Shown: positions 50,342 to 60,144, numbered from the stretch's first letter. The stretch is DNA of 64,000 nt from Pseudomonas maumuensis (GCF_019139675.1 NZ_CP077077.1:3100001-3164000); one strand, 5' to 3'. Numbers and translations: made by a program. The notes: generated from the sequence alone by a model not told the origin.

Positions 50342-50610
50342 GCACCCAATAAGCCATCATGGAACCCCTTCTCTAGATAGTTTGGGGCCTGCAGCGCAAG
50401 GGCGAAGGAATTTCCTACTTCATGTCGCCCTATTACCCGCAAATAACAGACAAAGGCGGCTACAAGCCCCGGTCCGCTTCGCGCCTAGCGACCCTTTCCA
50501 CCGCTGTTCGAAAATCCGCCTACGCCACTCGGGCCATCCCGTGGCAACCAGAGCCGCAGCCCATCGGGGCCTCGGCGTCTGCCAAACCCAATGACGGAAG
50601 GAACCATTTC

Positions 50611-50979
50611 GTGGAAATGCCAGACCTGAGCAACATCGACATCACTCAATTGCCTCAGTCGTTACAGGCGCTGATCGAATGCATCGGCCTGGACAGCGCC
50701 TACCGGCTGACCCGTGCCTTTGGCGGACGCCCCAAATACATCCCCAAGCATCGCCAACGCACCAAACTGGCCGATGTGTTGCCACCCGAAGCGCTCGATG
50801 CGCTGATCCAGCGCTACGCCGGCCTGGCCCTGGAGATCCCCAAGCCCGATCACTTCCAACGCCAGCTGCGTAACCAGCAGATCCAGAGGGAGAGCGCCAG
50901 CGGGCTTTCACGCAGCCTGCTCGCCGACAAGTATGGATTGAGCCTGCGACAGATCGGCAACATTCGTAGACAGGCATAG
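50611..50979 (+). CDS. Mor/Martha-type (phage Mu middle operon) transcription activator-like protein
   Basis: The product is 122 residues. The layout matches Mor: an N-terminal acidic and helical part (LSNIDITQLPQSLQALIECIGLDSAYRLTRAFGGRPKYIPK) and a C-terminal helix-turn-helix (SGLSRSLLADKYGLSLRQIGNIRRQ). The GTG at 50611 follows GGAAGGAA at eight bases and is preferred to ATG 50617. A longer in-frame ORF from 50422 exists but its extra 63 residues look non-coding. No other phage gene is nearby, so it looks like an orphan or domesticated regulator. Confidence 0.7.
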   Translation: MEMPDLSNIDITQLPQSLQALIECIGLDSAYRLTRAFGGRPKYIPKHRQRTKLADVLPPEALDALIQRYAGLALEIPKPDHFQRQLRNQQIQRESASGLSRSLLADKYGLSLRQIGNIRRQA

Positions 50980-51067
50980 CTCGCGCCCGGCCAAGGGGTG
51001 ACGCCGGAAGCAATCGATCGGGCGAAGATCGAGGCACGGATCAAGGCGATGCCACGGTGACCGCGAA

Positions 51068-52321
51068 CTACTTTTCGCCGTCCTCGAGCGGTGTGCTCCA
51101 CAGCACCAGCTCGAGCGCCGCGGCAATCTGGATGCGGTGGTCGGCAAATGGAATGGGCAGCAGGTCCTGGGCGCGCTCCAGGCGCCGCAGCAAGGTATTG
51201 CGATGCGTACCCAACGCTTCGGCGGTCTGGGTGATGTTGCAGCCATGGGCCAGGAATGCATGCAACGAATGCTGCAGCGCCATCGGCTCTGTGGCCAGGC
51301 GCCCCAGGGTACTCAAGACAAACTGCCTGGCCGCCCGGGCATCCTGAGTCATCAACGACACCATCCTTACCTGATCGATACTGGCCACAGGCGGCGCGCC
51401 CGCCAGGCGCCCCATCAGCCGCTGGGTGGTCAAAGCTTCCAGGTGGGAGCGACGGAAACCGTTGAGCCCCGCCGCCGGGGCGCCCAGTGCCGCACGAACG
51501 CCTGGGTACTGACGAACCACGTCTTGCAGCGCATTGAGGTCCAGAGACCTTGTCGCAGCACTCCAGCCCCATAAGGTCGCAGGCCCGGCGAACACCACCA
51601 GCGGCGCCCCCGCCCCCGTGAGGCTTGCCAGCGCGCGCGCCATGTCCTCCAGCGGACGAATGTGCGCTTCGGGCGTCTCGCTCCACACCAGAAAGGCCTG
51701 GTGCTTCTGCGCAAGGCTGTAGCCCAGGCGTCTGGCGAACTGCTCGGCATCGACATCGCGGCCGTCGAGCAGGCGACTGACCAGGCCGCGTTTGTCCACG
51801 TGATCGTCATGGGCCTGAGCGTGCTTTTCTTCCAGGATGATCCGGGTGATCACACGCATGTTGCTGTCGATGAATTCCGAGATCGAACGCGAGGACACAT
51901 CGAGCAATTCCTCGAGCACCACAGGATCTTGCGTCAGGCCAAACGCCATCTTCATCCACAGTTCCCAGGCGGTGTTCTGTGTCGACCTTGCGACATTCAT
52001 CAACATTTCGGACAGCCCCCTGTGCGCGAGCTCCCTCGCCGTATCCACCATGTCGGCAGACACATAGGGTTCCACCGGCTCTCCCGGGCGCTGCATGTTG
52101 GCGTTGGCCCAGTGCAGCAGCTCTGCCCTGTTGGCGCGCCGAAACGCAGCCAGGATGACCGGGTCTTCCAGCAACTTCGCATCTTGCGCTGAAGTGAAAA
52201 GCGCCTGGTTCAGCCGCTCGACCCACTCCGGCGGCAGCGCCTGAGCACGCTCGGCGCCCTTGCGAATAAGTTCACGCACGGCTTCCGAGGGGCGTGGCCA
52301 GGGGGAGAAAGAACCGGTCAT
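51068..52321 (-). CDS. PucR/CdaR-like transcriptional regulator
   Basis: The product is 417 residues with an N-terminal helical region, a GGDEF-like or CdaR-type middle part (FLVWSETPEAHIRPLEDMARALASLTG) and a C-terminal PucR-type helix-turn-helix (HSLHAFLAHGCNITQTAEALGTHRNTLLRRLERAQDLLPI). Such regulators often activate nearby catabolic operons. It lies just downstream of the RND/DUF1302/DUF1329 block on the same strand and may control it. The ATG at 52321 is used, although its ribosome site is weak. Confidence 0.82.
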   Translation of the reverse strand: MTGSFSPWPRPSEAVRELIRKGAERAQALPPEWVERLNQALFTSAQDAKLLEDPVILAAFRRANRAELLHWANANMQRPGEPVEPYVSADMVDTARELAHRGLSEMLMNVARSTQNTAWELWMKMAFGLTQDPVVLEELLDVSSRSISEFIDSNMRVITRIILEEKHAQAHDDHVDKRGLVSRLLDGRDVDAEQFARRLGYSLAQKHQAFLVWSETPEAHIRPLEDMARALASLTGAGAPLVVFAGPATLWGWSAATRSLDLNALQDVVRQYPGVRAALGAPAAGLNGFRRSHLEALTTQRLMGRLAGAPPVASIDQVRMVSLMTQDARAARQFVLSTLGRLATEPMALQHSLHAFLAHGCNITQTAEALGTHRNTLLRRLERAQDLLPIPFADHRIQIAAALELVLWSTPLEDGEK

Positions 52322-52444
52322 ATGGGTGCCTATCGCGCAGAACTCCGTGGAAAATGCTGTTGCTCGTACTTGCGGGTCTACCCCGGACTGCTCTTGTTCA
52401 GCATGCTCTTGGCAACAGCGCAACAGCAGCGCCATGAGCAACCG

Positions 52445-53407
52445 TCATTCCTGACGGGGCACGACACCGCGACGTGAAAACAGGATAGGCGCCCCTTCGG
52501 CATCGAGCAGCACCGCCGTCAGCGACAAGCCATCAGCCGACTGCTTTTCCTGGAAATGGCGCCCGCCATCGTCGCTCAGCATCATCAGCCCATCCAGCCC
52601 GACCACCAGCACCCGGGTACCCGCTACCGCCATGGCGGTGACGGAGCCTTTGCCGTGGGTGGGCAACCTGCGCAAGTCCTTCCCCTCGTTGGCACCCTGC
52701 AGCAACGTGCCGCGCTGGCCACCGAGCAACAGGCTGCCGTCGTTCAGCACAGCCCCGGACCACAAGGTGCCTGTGTAGCCGGTATCCAGGTAACCCCAGC
52801 TTTTGCCATGGTCCCCGGAGTGCAACAGCTGCCCATGCTCGGCGGTGGCGTACAGCGTGCCGTGGCTGTCGGCAAACAGCCCCATCAGGTTGAGGTCGGC
52901 CTTCTTGGCACCCGGCGGCGGCGGCAACGATTGCTCGGTCCAGGTCTTGCCACCATCCTCGGTGGTCAGCAGCAACGACCACAGCCCCACGGCAACGCCC
53001 TGTTGGGCGTTGAAGAAATGTACGGCGAACAGCGGCCGATCTTCGTCGCTGGACAAGCGCTGGATCTGCCACGACTCGCCACCGTCGGTGGTGGCCAGGA
53101 TCGCGCCCCAATGGCCAACCGCCCAGCCACGCTGGGCGTCCACGAAGGACACCCCCGTCAATTGAGTGGATACCGGCACCGAACGCGCCTGACGGAAGCG
53201 CTTGCCCTGGTCGTCCGACAGCAAGACCACGCCGTGGTCGCCGACCGCGACCACGCGCTCCCCGGCCCAGACGGCATCCAGCATGGTCGCTTGCGTGGCA
53301 TTGCTCGCCTGTACGGCAGGCACTGCCTGCAAGGGCTCGGCCCAGGCAGATAGCAACGGCAATGTCGCGGCGAGCACCGCCGCGATCAATGAACCCCTGA
53401 ATCGCAT
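52445..53407 (-). CDS. Secreted YCF48/BNR-like beta-propeller protein
   Basis: The product is 320 residues with a signal peptide (MRFRGSLIAAVLAATLPLLSAWA). It has repeated Asp-box-like blades: GDHGVVLLSDDQGKRFRQ, GHWGAILATTDGGESWQI, GLWSLLLTTEDGGKTWTE and TAEHGQLLHSGDHGKSWGY. This is the YCF48/photosystem-II-assembly-like propeller family, and such proteins accompany MMPL/RND-DUF1302-DUF1329 sets. It probably works in the periplasm with the permease, 10 bases upstream. Its exact role is unknown. Confidence 0.8.
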   Translation of the reverse strand: MRFRGSLIAAVLAATLPLLSAWAEPLQAVPAVQASNATQATMLDAVWAGERVVAVGDHGVVLLSDDQGKRFRQARSVPVSTQLTGVSFVDAQRGWAVGHWGAILATTDGGESWQIQRLSSDEDRPLFAVHFFNAQQGVAVGLWSLLLTTEDGGKTWTEQSLPPPPGAKKADLNLMGLFADSHGTLYATAEHGQLLHSGDHGKSWGYLDTGYTGTLWSGAVLNDGSLLLGGQRGTLLQGANEGKDLRRLPTHGKGSVTAMAVAGTRVLVVGLDGLMMLSDDGGRHFQEKQSADGLSLTAVLLDAEGAPILFSRRGVVPRQE

Positions 53408-53417
53408 GTTTCTCTCC

Positions 53418-55832
53418 TCAGTGCAGCAGCGCGCCGATCATGCGCACGGGGCGCTTGCGCGGGAATACCCGCTCCAGCCAGACCGCGAACGCCGGCAGTA
53501 CGGTCATGGCCATGACCATGTTGACGATGAACATGAAGGCCAGCAGCTTGCCCATGTCCGCCTGGAACTTCAGGTCAGAGAAAGCCCAGGTGGCGACGCC
53601 CACCGCCAGGGTGATCGCGGTGAAGATCGTGGCCACGCCCACTTCGAGCAACGCGTACTCGACCGCCTTGGTGATCGACTGACCATGGGCCAGGTGCAGT
53701 TGCAGGCGGTTGTAGATGTAGAAGGCGTAGTCGACGCCGATGCCCACCGCCAGCACCATCACCGGCAAGGTGGCGATGGTCAGGCCGATCTGCAGCTCCT
53801 TCATGAACCAGTAGCCAATGAACGTACCGATGGTCAACGGCAGGCAGCACACAAGCACCGCGCGCAGGTCGCGATAGACCGCGAACACCAGCAACGCGAT
53901 CGCGGCATAGACATACAGCAGCATGGGCGTCTCGCTCTTCTCCACCTCCTCGTTGATCGCCGCCAGGACACCGGCGTTACCCGAGGCGAGGCGGATCGCC
54001 AGGTCCGGTTGCGGATACTCGCTACGGAACGCCTTGACCGCCGCCACCACCCGGTTGATCGTCGTCGCCTTGTGGTCGGCCAGGTACAGGTGCACCGCGG
54101 ACATGCTGCAGTCGGTACGCACCAGTCCAGGAGTGCGCGCCACCTCGGTGGCCAGCGCCGCGTAGTTCATCGGGTCGATGGGCACCACGGCCATCTTCGG
54201 GTTGCCTTCGTTGTAGCCCTCGTTGAACTGGCGCAGGTTGCTGGAGAACGACGCTACCGACAGCACGCCAGGCACGCCCTGCATGGCCCAGACGAAACGG
54301 TCCTGGTACTGGCCTGCGGCGACATCCTCGCACGCCGCCGGCACGCCTTCGCCAGCCTCCCCCGGCCTGGCTTCGAACACCACGCTGAGCCAGTCCAGGC
54401 CAATGTCATAGTTGTTGGCGATGGACACGGCGTCGCGGTTGAAGCGCGAATCCTCGCGCAACTCCGGGGCTCCGGCCTGCAACGAACCGACGACACGGTC
54501 ATGGCTTTGCCAGATCGCCAGCAGAAAGATCACCAGCGCCACGCCCAGTACCCACTGCGCGTTGCGCCACTCGGCCAGCCGCGACAGGCCACGCAACCAG
54601 CGGCTGCGGCGCTGCCGGGAAACCTCCTGGGCCGCCGCGTACCTGTCGTCGACCCGCAGCATGGACGCCAGCAAGGGCAGCATCAGCAGGTTGGTGATGA
54701 TCTTGTAGGCCACCCCGAGCGATGCGGTGATCGCCAGTTCCCGCACCATCGGGATCGGGATCAGCAGCAACGTCACGAAAGACACCAGAGCGGTCACCAG
54801 CGCCAACGTTCCGGGGATCAGCAAACCGGTGAAGCTCGAACGTGCCGCCGCTTCGGCACTCTTGCCGATGGCGATCTCGCGAACGATGAAGTTGATCTGC
54901 TGCACGCCATGGGAAACCCCGATGGCGAACACCAGGAACGGCACCAGCACCGCCAGCGGGTCGAGCCCGTAGCCGAGCAGGCGCAAGCTGCCGAATTGCC
55001 AGACCAGCGAGGCCAGCGAACAGACCAGCGCCAGCAGGGTGAAGCGCAGCGAATGGCAATACCAGTACACCGCCGCCGCGGTCAGCAGCAGCGCCAGCAA
55101 GCAGAACTCCAGCACCGCCGAAGCGCCGTCGGCGATGTCGCCGATCTGCTTGGCGAAGCCGATGATCTGCACTTCGAAATCGCCATCTTCGAACTGCTGG
55201 CGGAGCTCTTTTTCCAGGCGGTGATTGAACGCGACATAGTCCAGGTGCGTCCCGTCGGCCTCGTACTCGTTGAGCTCCGCGGTGATCATCGCGCTGCTCT
55301 GATCACGCGACACCAGGGTGCCGATGAAGCCCCCTTGCGCGGTGGAGTTGGCGATCGAGGCGATGACCTGGTCGTTCAGGTGCTCGGGCGAAACCGTGCC
55401 CGGCACCAGTGGATCGGCGCGAAAGCCTTCTTCGGTAATCTCGTTGACGAAGGCATTGGGCGTCCACAACGAGCGCACGCTACTGCGCGAGATACCGGGC
55501 AGGAAGCTGATTGCCTGGGTCACGTCATACAACCGCTTCAGCCCAGGGGCGCTCCAGATATCACCTTTGCGTGCCTTGACCACGATGGTCAGGCGGTTGG
55601 CACCCATCAGGTCGTTGCGGTACGTCTCGAAGGTCTGGATGTATTCATGGCCGACCGGCAACTGTTTTTCGAAGCCGGCGTCCATGCGCAACTGCACCGC
55701 GAACCAGGCCATGATCAGGGTGAACACGGCCAGGCCCGCCAGCACCAGCCGACGATGTCCAAACAAGACCCGCTCGACGCGTGGCAACACGCCACGCGCC
55801 TGGACCTCTGTCAGTTTTACAGAACCGTTCAC
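53418..55832 (-). CDS. MMPL/RND-family transporter
   Basis: The product is 804 residues with the duplicated RND/MMPL plan: one N-terminal helix, a periplasmic domain of about 190 residues, a five-helix block containing VPFLVFAIGVSHGVQQINFIVREIAIG, and then the same again with VMVLAVGIGVDYAFYIYNRL. Relatives transport hydrophobic molecules such as lipids, sterols or hopanoids. It follows DUF1302 and DUF1329 genes in one operon. The GTG at 55832 has GAGG six bases upstream and is preferred to GTG 55844, which overlaps the previous stop but lacks a site. Confidence 0.85.
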   Translation of the reverse strand: MNGSVKLTEVQARGVLPRVERVLFGHRRLVLAGLAVFTLIMAWFAVQLRMDAGFEKQLPVGHEYIQTFETYRNDLMGANRLTIVVKARKGDIWSAPGLKRLYDVTQAISFLPGISRSSVRSLWTPNAFVNEITEEGFRADPLVPGTVSPEHLNDQVIASIANSTAQGGFIGTLVSRDQSSAMITAELNEYEADGTHLDYVAFNHRLEKELRQQFEDGDFEVQIIGFAKQIGDIADGASAVLEFCLLALLLTAAAVYWYCHSLRFTLLALVCSLASLVWQFGSLRLLGYGLDPLAVLVPFLVFAIGVSHGVQQINFIVREIAIGKSAEAAARSSFTGLLIPGTLALVTALVSFVTLLLIPIPMVRELAITASLGVAYKIITNLLMLPLLASMLRVDDRYAAAQEVSRQRRSRWLRGLSRLAEWRNAQWVLGVALVIFLLAIWQSHDRVVGSLQAGAPELREDSRFNRDAVSIANNYDIGLDWLSVVFEARPGEAGEGVPAACEDVAAGQYQDRFVWAMQGVPGVLSVASFSSNLRQFNEGYNEGNPKMAVVPIDPMNYAALATEVARTPGLVRTDCSMSAVHLYLADHKATTINRVVAAVKAFRSEYPQPDLAIRLASGNAGVLAAINEEVEKSETPMLLYVYAAIALLVFAVYRDLRAVLVCCLPLTIGTFIGYWFMKELQIGLTIATLPVMVLAVGIGVDYAFYIYNRLQLHLAHGQSITKAVEYALLEVGVATIFTAITLAVGVATWAFSDLKFQADMGKLLAFMFIVNMVMAMTVLPAFAVWLERVFPRKRPVRMIGALLH

Positions 55833-55840
55833 AGGAGGCC

Positions 55841-57487
55841 TCACAAGGTACGGGAGATCGCGATGCCGACATAGTCGCGGTCACGATACAGCTGGTCGTA
55901 AGGGGTATCGCCGCCCATGAACTTGGCGTAGTTCAGGGACACCTGCCAACTGGCCGGGTTGCGCACGAAGTTCAGGTAGAAGTTCATGCTGCTCGCGTCC
56001 TTGGTGAAGGTGGCCGTGAGGTTCGGTGTGCGCCCGCTCAGCGAGCGTGCGTAGAACACTCCCGGGGTGACCTGCCAGCCCGGCAGCAAGGTGCCGTCGT
56101 AGGTCATGCTGAAGTCCAGGTTGATGCCCGACGAGGTCTTGTCGCCACGCGACTTCGGCGCGGTCGCAGGGTCCAGCTGCCAGGCATTGAGGCCGGCGGC
56201 GAGCGGCTCGCCGTTGACCTGGTCATGCAGCCCCGGGTACTTGATGACCACCAGTTCTGTGAGCAAGGTACCGGTGCTGGCGCCAGTGAAATCCAGCAGC
56301 GTCGGCGAGTTGGACGGCGTGAAGCTGTAAAGGCCGGTCAGGTGCCACTGGAACTTCTTTTCGTCCTTCCAGCATTTGCCGCCATTGCTCGAACACAGGT
56401 CGACGACCGGGTTGAGCATCACCGAATCCTTTGGCCGATAGGACAGCTCGGTACCGACGGCCCAGTCGCCGATCGGCATGTTGGCGCTCACGCCATACAT
56501 CATCCGGTCTTCCTGGTAGCGCCAGGAGGGTGCGGCGGCAAAGGTGTCCGGGTCGAGAATATCCACGCGCAACGACGGCGTCTTGTCGTGGTAGCGCATC
56601 ACGTAGAAGCCATAGTTGACGTCGCTGTCCTCCGGCTGCCAGCGCAGCGAAAGGCCCCACTGGCCGCTGTCCCGGGCTTTGTTCTCGGAGAACCCGTACT
56701 CGCCCCTGCCCTCGCCGAGCGCGTTGGTGGTGGACCAGTAGCTGCCCACCGGCGGCAGCTCGCTCTTGTTCCAGCGGAATTGATAATAGGCCTCGACGTT
56801 GACCCCGGAGCCCAGACCCGAGGCGACACTGAGCATCGGCGCCGGCAGCACGGCCTCCTTGAGCTGCACCCCCGGACGGGCCAGGGCTTGATAGTCGTAG
56901 GCGTTGGTATTGTTGATACCCCCGGCCACGAACAGGCTCTCGCCCCAGTTGATCACCTGGTTACCCAGGCGCGCCCGGACACGCTGCCCACCCACGTCGA
57001 AGCCTTTGCTCACCCACAGATCGAGCAGGCGCGCCTTGAAGGCGAGATCGTCGCGAGCATCTTTGCCAAGGCCGCTACTGCCGATGCTTTCAGGGGTGTT
57101 GAACGAGCGCGTGCCAGTGGTATCGGTGGCCGCGAAGTCACGGATCCAGGTACCGCGCGCCATGAAGGTGACGTCCTCGGGCATCTTCAGCAACAGCTCG
57201 TGGGTACCCTTGAGGTAGTTGGTGAACATGTCGCCGCGGTCGTAGTTCAGGTCGCCCTGGTCCGCCACGCCCGAGCTCTGCGCCAGGCAGCCGGACGGCA
57301 CATTGTGCCCGGTCGGCCCTTGGTTGATCAGGTTGCAGCCGCGCGACTCCGTACGTACGCCCATGCCGGCGGTGATGGTGGAGTCGAACGAACCATTGAG
57401 GGTTTCGGTTTCGAAGGTGAACCCCATTGCCAGTGGGGTGGTGCATACGATGACAAGGCCTGATGCTTTGCTAATTATTCTTTTCAT
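55841..57487 (-). CDS. DUF1302 outer-membrane beta-barrel protein
   Basis: The product is 548 residues with a signal peptide (MKRIISKASGLVIVCTTPLAMG) and a start typical of DUF1302: FTFETETLNGSFDSTITAGMGVRTESR. The repeated alternating strands end with YVGIAISRTL. It has paired Cys residues in the N-terminal loop (CNLINQ...GCLAQ). DUF1302 proteins are predicted outer-membrane channels that go with DUF1329 and MMPL permeases in hydrophobic-compound uptake clusters. It follows DUF1329 by 24 bases. Confidence 0.85.
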   Translation of the reverse strand: MKRIISKASGLVIVCTTPLAMGFTFETETLNGSFDSTITAGMGVRTESRGCNLINQGPTGHNVPSGCLAQSSGVADQGDLNYDRGDMFTNYLKGTHELLLKMPEDVTFMARGTWIRDFAATDTTGTRSFNTPESIGSSGLGKDARDDLAFKARLLDLWVSKGFDVGGQRVRARLGNQVINWGESLFVAGGINNTNAYDYQALARPGVQLKEAVLPAPMLSVASGLGSGVNVEAYYQFRWNKSELPPVGSYWSTTNALGEGRGEYGFSENKARDSGQWGLSLRWQPEDSDVNYGFYVMRYHDKTPSLRVDILDPDTFAAAPSWRYQEDRMMYGVSANMPIGDWAVGTELSYRPKDSVMLNPVVDLCSSNGGKCWKDEKKFQWHLTGLYSFTPSNSPTLLDFTGASTGTLLTELVVIKYPGLHDQVNGEPLAAGLNAWQLDPATAPKSRGDKTSSGINLDFSMTYDGTLLPGWQVTPGVFYARSLSGRTPNLTATFTKDASSMNFYLNFVRNPASWQVSLNYAKFMGGDTPYDQLYRDRDYVGIAISRTL

Positions 57488-57511
57488 GCTGGCTCTCGAT
57501 CTGACGTCGTT

Positions 57512-58933
57512 TTAGCGTTCGCTGATGGCTCGCAGGTTGTCGGAGGTGAAGAAATCGCGTTTCAGGCGTGGGCTGCTGCCGTCCTCGGTGAGCCAGCGGA
57601 TATCGTTCTTGCCAACGCCGACCGACGTCATGTCGAACAGGTAGCGGCCATCGACCAGGTTGTACTGGACCTGGGCCTGCACATCGCAGGTGCCGGTCTC
57701 GTAGACGGGGATCGAGAAGCCTTCACGGACCTTCCAGATCTGCCCTTGTTTGTCGTAATCGACGGCCAGCAGCGGGTTCCAGCTGTCCTCGTCGATGTAG
57801 AACATGCGTTTTGGCGCCTGGTGTCGCATGCCCTGGCGGACATTGGCTTCGACCACCCAGACCCGATGCAGCTCGTAGCGGCGCGCTTGCGGCGCGATCG
57901 AATCGTTGCCGGCGAACGCTTCCACATTGGCGGCGGTGTCATAGGCACCGAAGGCGTTGTAAGGCACCAGCAGTTCCTGCTTGCCGACCAGTTTCCAGTC
58001 GAAGCGATCCATGGTGCCGAAGAAAACGTTCGCCTCATCGACGGTGTACTGGTTATCCAGGCCGATCTGCGGCGCGTCGTAGGAGTACGACGGCATGCGC
58101 CGTACGCGACGTTGGCCAGGGAAGTAGTAGAAAGTCGTGGCCTGCTCGCCGGCCACGGCCGTCTGCACCGCGGACTGGCCAGCCAGGGCGGCAGGCTCCA
58201 GGTAATTGAAGAAGGTGGCGTTTTCCAGACGGCCGACGGAGGAGAACAGGTTGTCGCCTTTCTTGCCCCAGGGGGTGAAGAAGAAGGTGTCGGTGGACTG
58301 ACGCAGCCACTCCCCGCCTTTGCGCGGCGAGATGCCCGAAATGCTTTTCGGGATTTCGACGCCCACGCCGCGGTAACGCATCTTCATGTTCCACATCACC
58401 TCGGCGCCATTGCTCGGCATCGGGAACGGGGCACCCGGCAAATGCGCTTCCTCGAGGGCGACCCCGGTGGCGTCGAGCTTGGCGAAGCCCACGTTCTTGC
58501 GCGTGTTCTCAGCCACGAAGGCCGGTACATCGCAGGTCCGACGGGTCGGGTAGACCTCCATGCGGTAGCCCGGAATCTTCTTGAACAGTTCCAGCTGGGC
58601 GGGAGCAAGCTTGCTCGCGTACTGCGCCACGTTGCTCGCATCGATGCTGTACAGGGGCTTGTCGCCCTTGAACTTCCAGTGCTCCCCGCGTACCTGGCCG
58701 TAGTTCCAGCCCGTCCCTTGCGGCCCCGGGGCGTTCCAGGCCGGAATATCGCCGTTTGAGCTGGCGGCGACTTCACCACCCAGCGGCGTCAGCTTCGAGC
58801 CCAGCGCCTCGGCCCCCTGGGGCGCGGCCTGCACCGAACAGATCGCGGTCGACGCCGCCAGGGTAACCAGCAGCTGCCTGAAAATACGCCGGGCGGACAG
58901 TTCACCTTCCAGCCGTGCAGTGACTTCTTTCAT
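57512..58933 (-). CDS. DUF1329 periplasmic protein, LolB-like fold
   Basis: The product is 473 residues with a twin-basic, hydrophobic leader (RRIFRQLLVTLAASTAICSVQAA) and the DUF1329 hallmarks: LTPLGGEVAASSNGDIPAWN, KTFYYFPGQRRVRR-like (TTFYYFPGQRRVRRMPSYSYD) and a large beta-rich body. The fold in this family resembles lipid-binding LolA/LolB. It is the first gene of the four-gene operon; the ATG at 58933 has GAGGA upstream. A copy of the shared 19-bp motif lies 84 bases upstream. Confidence 0.88.
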   Translation of the reverse strand: MKEVTARLEGELSARRIFRQLLVTLAASTAICSVQAAPQGAEALGSKLTPLGGEVAASSNGDIPAWNAPGPQGTGWNYGQVRGEHWKFKGDKPLYSIDASNVAQYASKLAPAQLELFKKIPGYRMEVYPTRRTCDVPAFVAENTRKNVGFAKLDATGVALEEAHLPGAPFPMPSNGAEVMWNMKMRYRGVGVEIPKSISGISPRKGGEWLRQSTDTFFFTPWGKKGDNLFSSVGRLENATFFNYLEPAALAGQSAVQTAVAGEQATTFYYFPGQRRVRRMPSYSYDAPQIGLDNQYTVDEANVFFGTMDRFDWKLVGKQELLVPYNAFGAYDTAANVEAFAGNDSIAPQARRYELHRVWVVEANVRQGMRHQAPKRMFYIDEDSWNPLLAVDYDKQGQIWKVREGFSIPVYETGTCDVQAQVQYNLVDGRYLFDMTSVGVGKNDIRWLTEDGSSPRLKRDFFTSDNLRAISER

Positions 58934-59016
58934 GGGGGGATCCTCAAACAAATGGCTTTGACCGGCTGTTCGATCTTCCGGGTGGGAAAATCGGTGCCTG
59001 ACGCATCTCGGTCACC

Positions 59017-59035
59017 CGACATGATCAATTGACCA
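59017..59035 (-). promoter_or_regulatory. Operator copy A of a shared 19-bp motif, upstream of DUF1329
   Basis: On the minus strand it reads TGGTCAATTGATCATGTCG, matching copies at 62620-62638 and 63573-63591 at 15 invariant positions. A second TGATCAT lies just beyond it at about 59041-59050. The 475-base gap (58934-59408) otherwise holds only the terminator at 59301-59323 and A/T-rich sequence; I see no further gene. Confidence 0.7.
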
Positions 59036-59300
59036 TGTCATATGATCAACACGCAAACCATATGCCAAAACGCCTTACAGGCGGTTTACATCAGATAAAT
59101 CAGCTAGTTGGAATTGTTTATCGCTTTATAGGTGCCGAACATCTGCACACTGATGGGAAGTAAGGAAACATGTGTTACTAAAAGATGCTTGTTCTTGGTG
59201 CGCCGTATAAACACCTCGCCCCTGGCGAGGCTGGCACTACCGAACCGCTCTATACTTTCCGCTTATCCAGCCTAATTCTTGACGCGAATACGTCACCCAT

Positions 59301-59323
59301 AAAAAAACCGCCCCGAGGGGCGG
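59301..59323 (-). terminator. Intrinsic terminator of the phyH-oxidoreductase-7TM operon
   Basis: On the minus strand the stem CCGCCCC/GGGGCGG with a tight loop is followed by TTTTTTT. It lies about 85 bases after the 7-TM gene. This is a textbook rho-independent terminator and marks the end of the second minus-strand block. Confidence 0.9.
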
Positions 59324-59408
59324 CAAAGAAGCAGGCCTTCGGCCCGCCATGGAGTAAATACCAGATATAACATCCTGAAAAAGGATGAAGCACGTAGATA
59401 CTGTTGCG

Positions 59409-60071
59409 TCAATGCGAGTGCAGCATGCCCTGCGCACAAACTTTTCGGGAGCGCTGAAGTGCACCATAGGCATAGAACAACTGCGCCATCGAATAGGACC
59501 AGGTCACGAAGGCACAACTCATGAATATCATCTTCGTGTCATCCCCCGGGATCGGGAAAAAGTCATACCTTAGTGCAATCGTCAAGCCCGCTGCCGCCCC
59601 CAGGAATGTGGCCAACGCGTGCAGAATCTCGCCCGCACGCGCCAGTCGCCACGTGAAGTAGAGCAGGTACACCGTGGCGATCGACCACATCAGCACATAG
59701 AAATAAGGGAGCCATGGTTTGAATGCCGACGAGAGAAAGTAAATAGCCGCGGCAATGAAAGACAGCAAAAACAATATGAAATCTTTCGCCGGTGTCGGCT
59801 TGTAATTATGCGTCACGGCCATCAACCCGAGCGTTACAATAATCGGCACGCCGACACCGCGGGAAAACGCGTCGAGAAAAATGGCAATGTTGTAGTTGGT
59901 CTGCCAGCCGGTGGCGATGAACGTCGTGAAGTTCGTTGCGGATATACCCACGATCAGAAACTCGACACCGAGCAGATAATTTTTTTGCCTGATGAATGCC
60001 GCGCCATAACCTAAACCACATACCACCAGCAGCACGCATGCGACCAGCGCGAACACATCTATTAGTTCCAC
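59409..60071 (-). CDS. Seven-helix membrane protein of unknown function
   Basis: The product is 220 residues with seven hydrophobic segments and very short loops. The first segment is LIDVFALVACVLLVVCGLGYGAAF and the last is IFMSCAFVTWSYSMAQLFYAYGA. No family is recognised. The GTG at 60071 has GAGG eight bases upstream and is preferred to the longer reading, whose extra residues are not membrane-like. Base composition is lower in GC than neighbours. It is probably co-transcribed with the oxidoreductase and may be a transporter or electron-transfer partner. Confidence 0.7.
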   Translation of the reverse strand: MELIDVFALVACVLLVVCGLGYGAAFIRQKNYLLGVEFLIVGISATNFTTFIATGWQTNYNIAIFLDAFSRGVGVPIIVTLGLMAVTHNYKPTPAKDFILFLLSFIAAAIYFLSSAFKPWLPYFYVLMWSIATVYLLYFTWRLARAGEILHALATFLGAAAGLTIALRYDFFPIPGDDTKMIFMSCAFVTWSYSMAQLFYAYGALQRSRKVCAQGMLHSH

Positions 60072-60144
60072 GATAACAGCCTCTTCAATAGGATCGCGGC
60101 GTTGTCCCGCAGCCCGTTGCACAGGACAACGACATCAACTGCAA

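Noticed and set aside
50422..50610. N-terminal extension of the Mor-like gene
   Set aside because: The extra 63 residues are low in structure and rich in Ser, Ala and Pro. A good GGAAGGAA site precedes GTG 50611, so the shorter form is preferred.
53202..55874. An 890-codon open frame on the plus strand
   Set aside because: It is antisense to the MMPL/RND permease and its product is rich in Arg, Gln and His with no domain.
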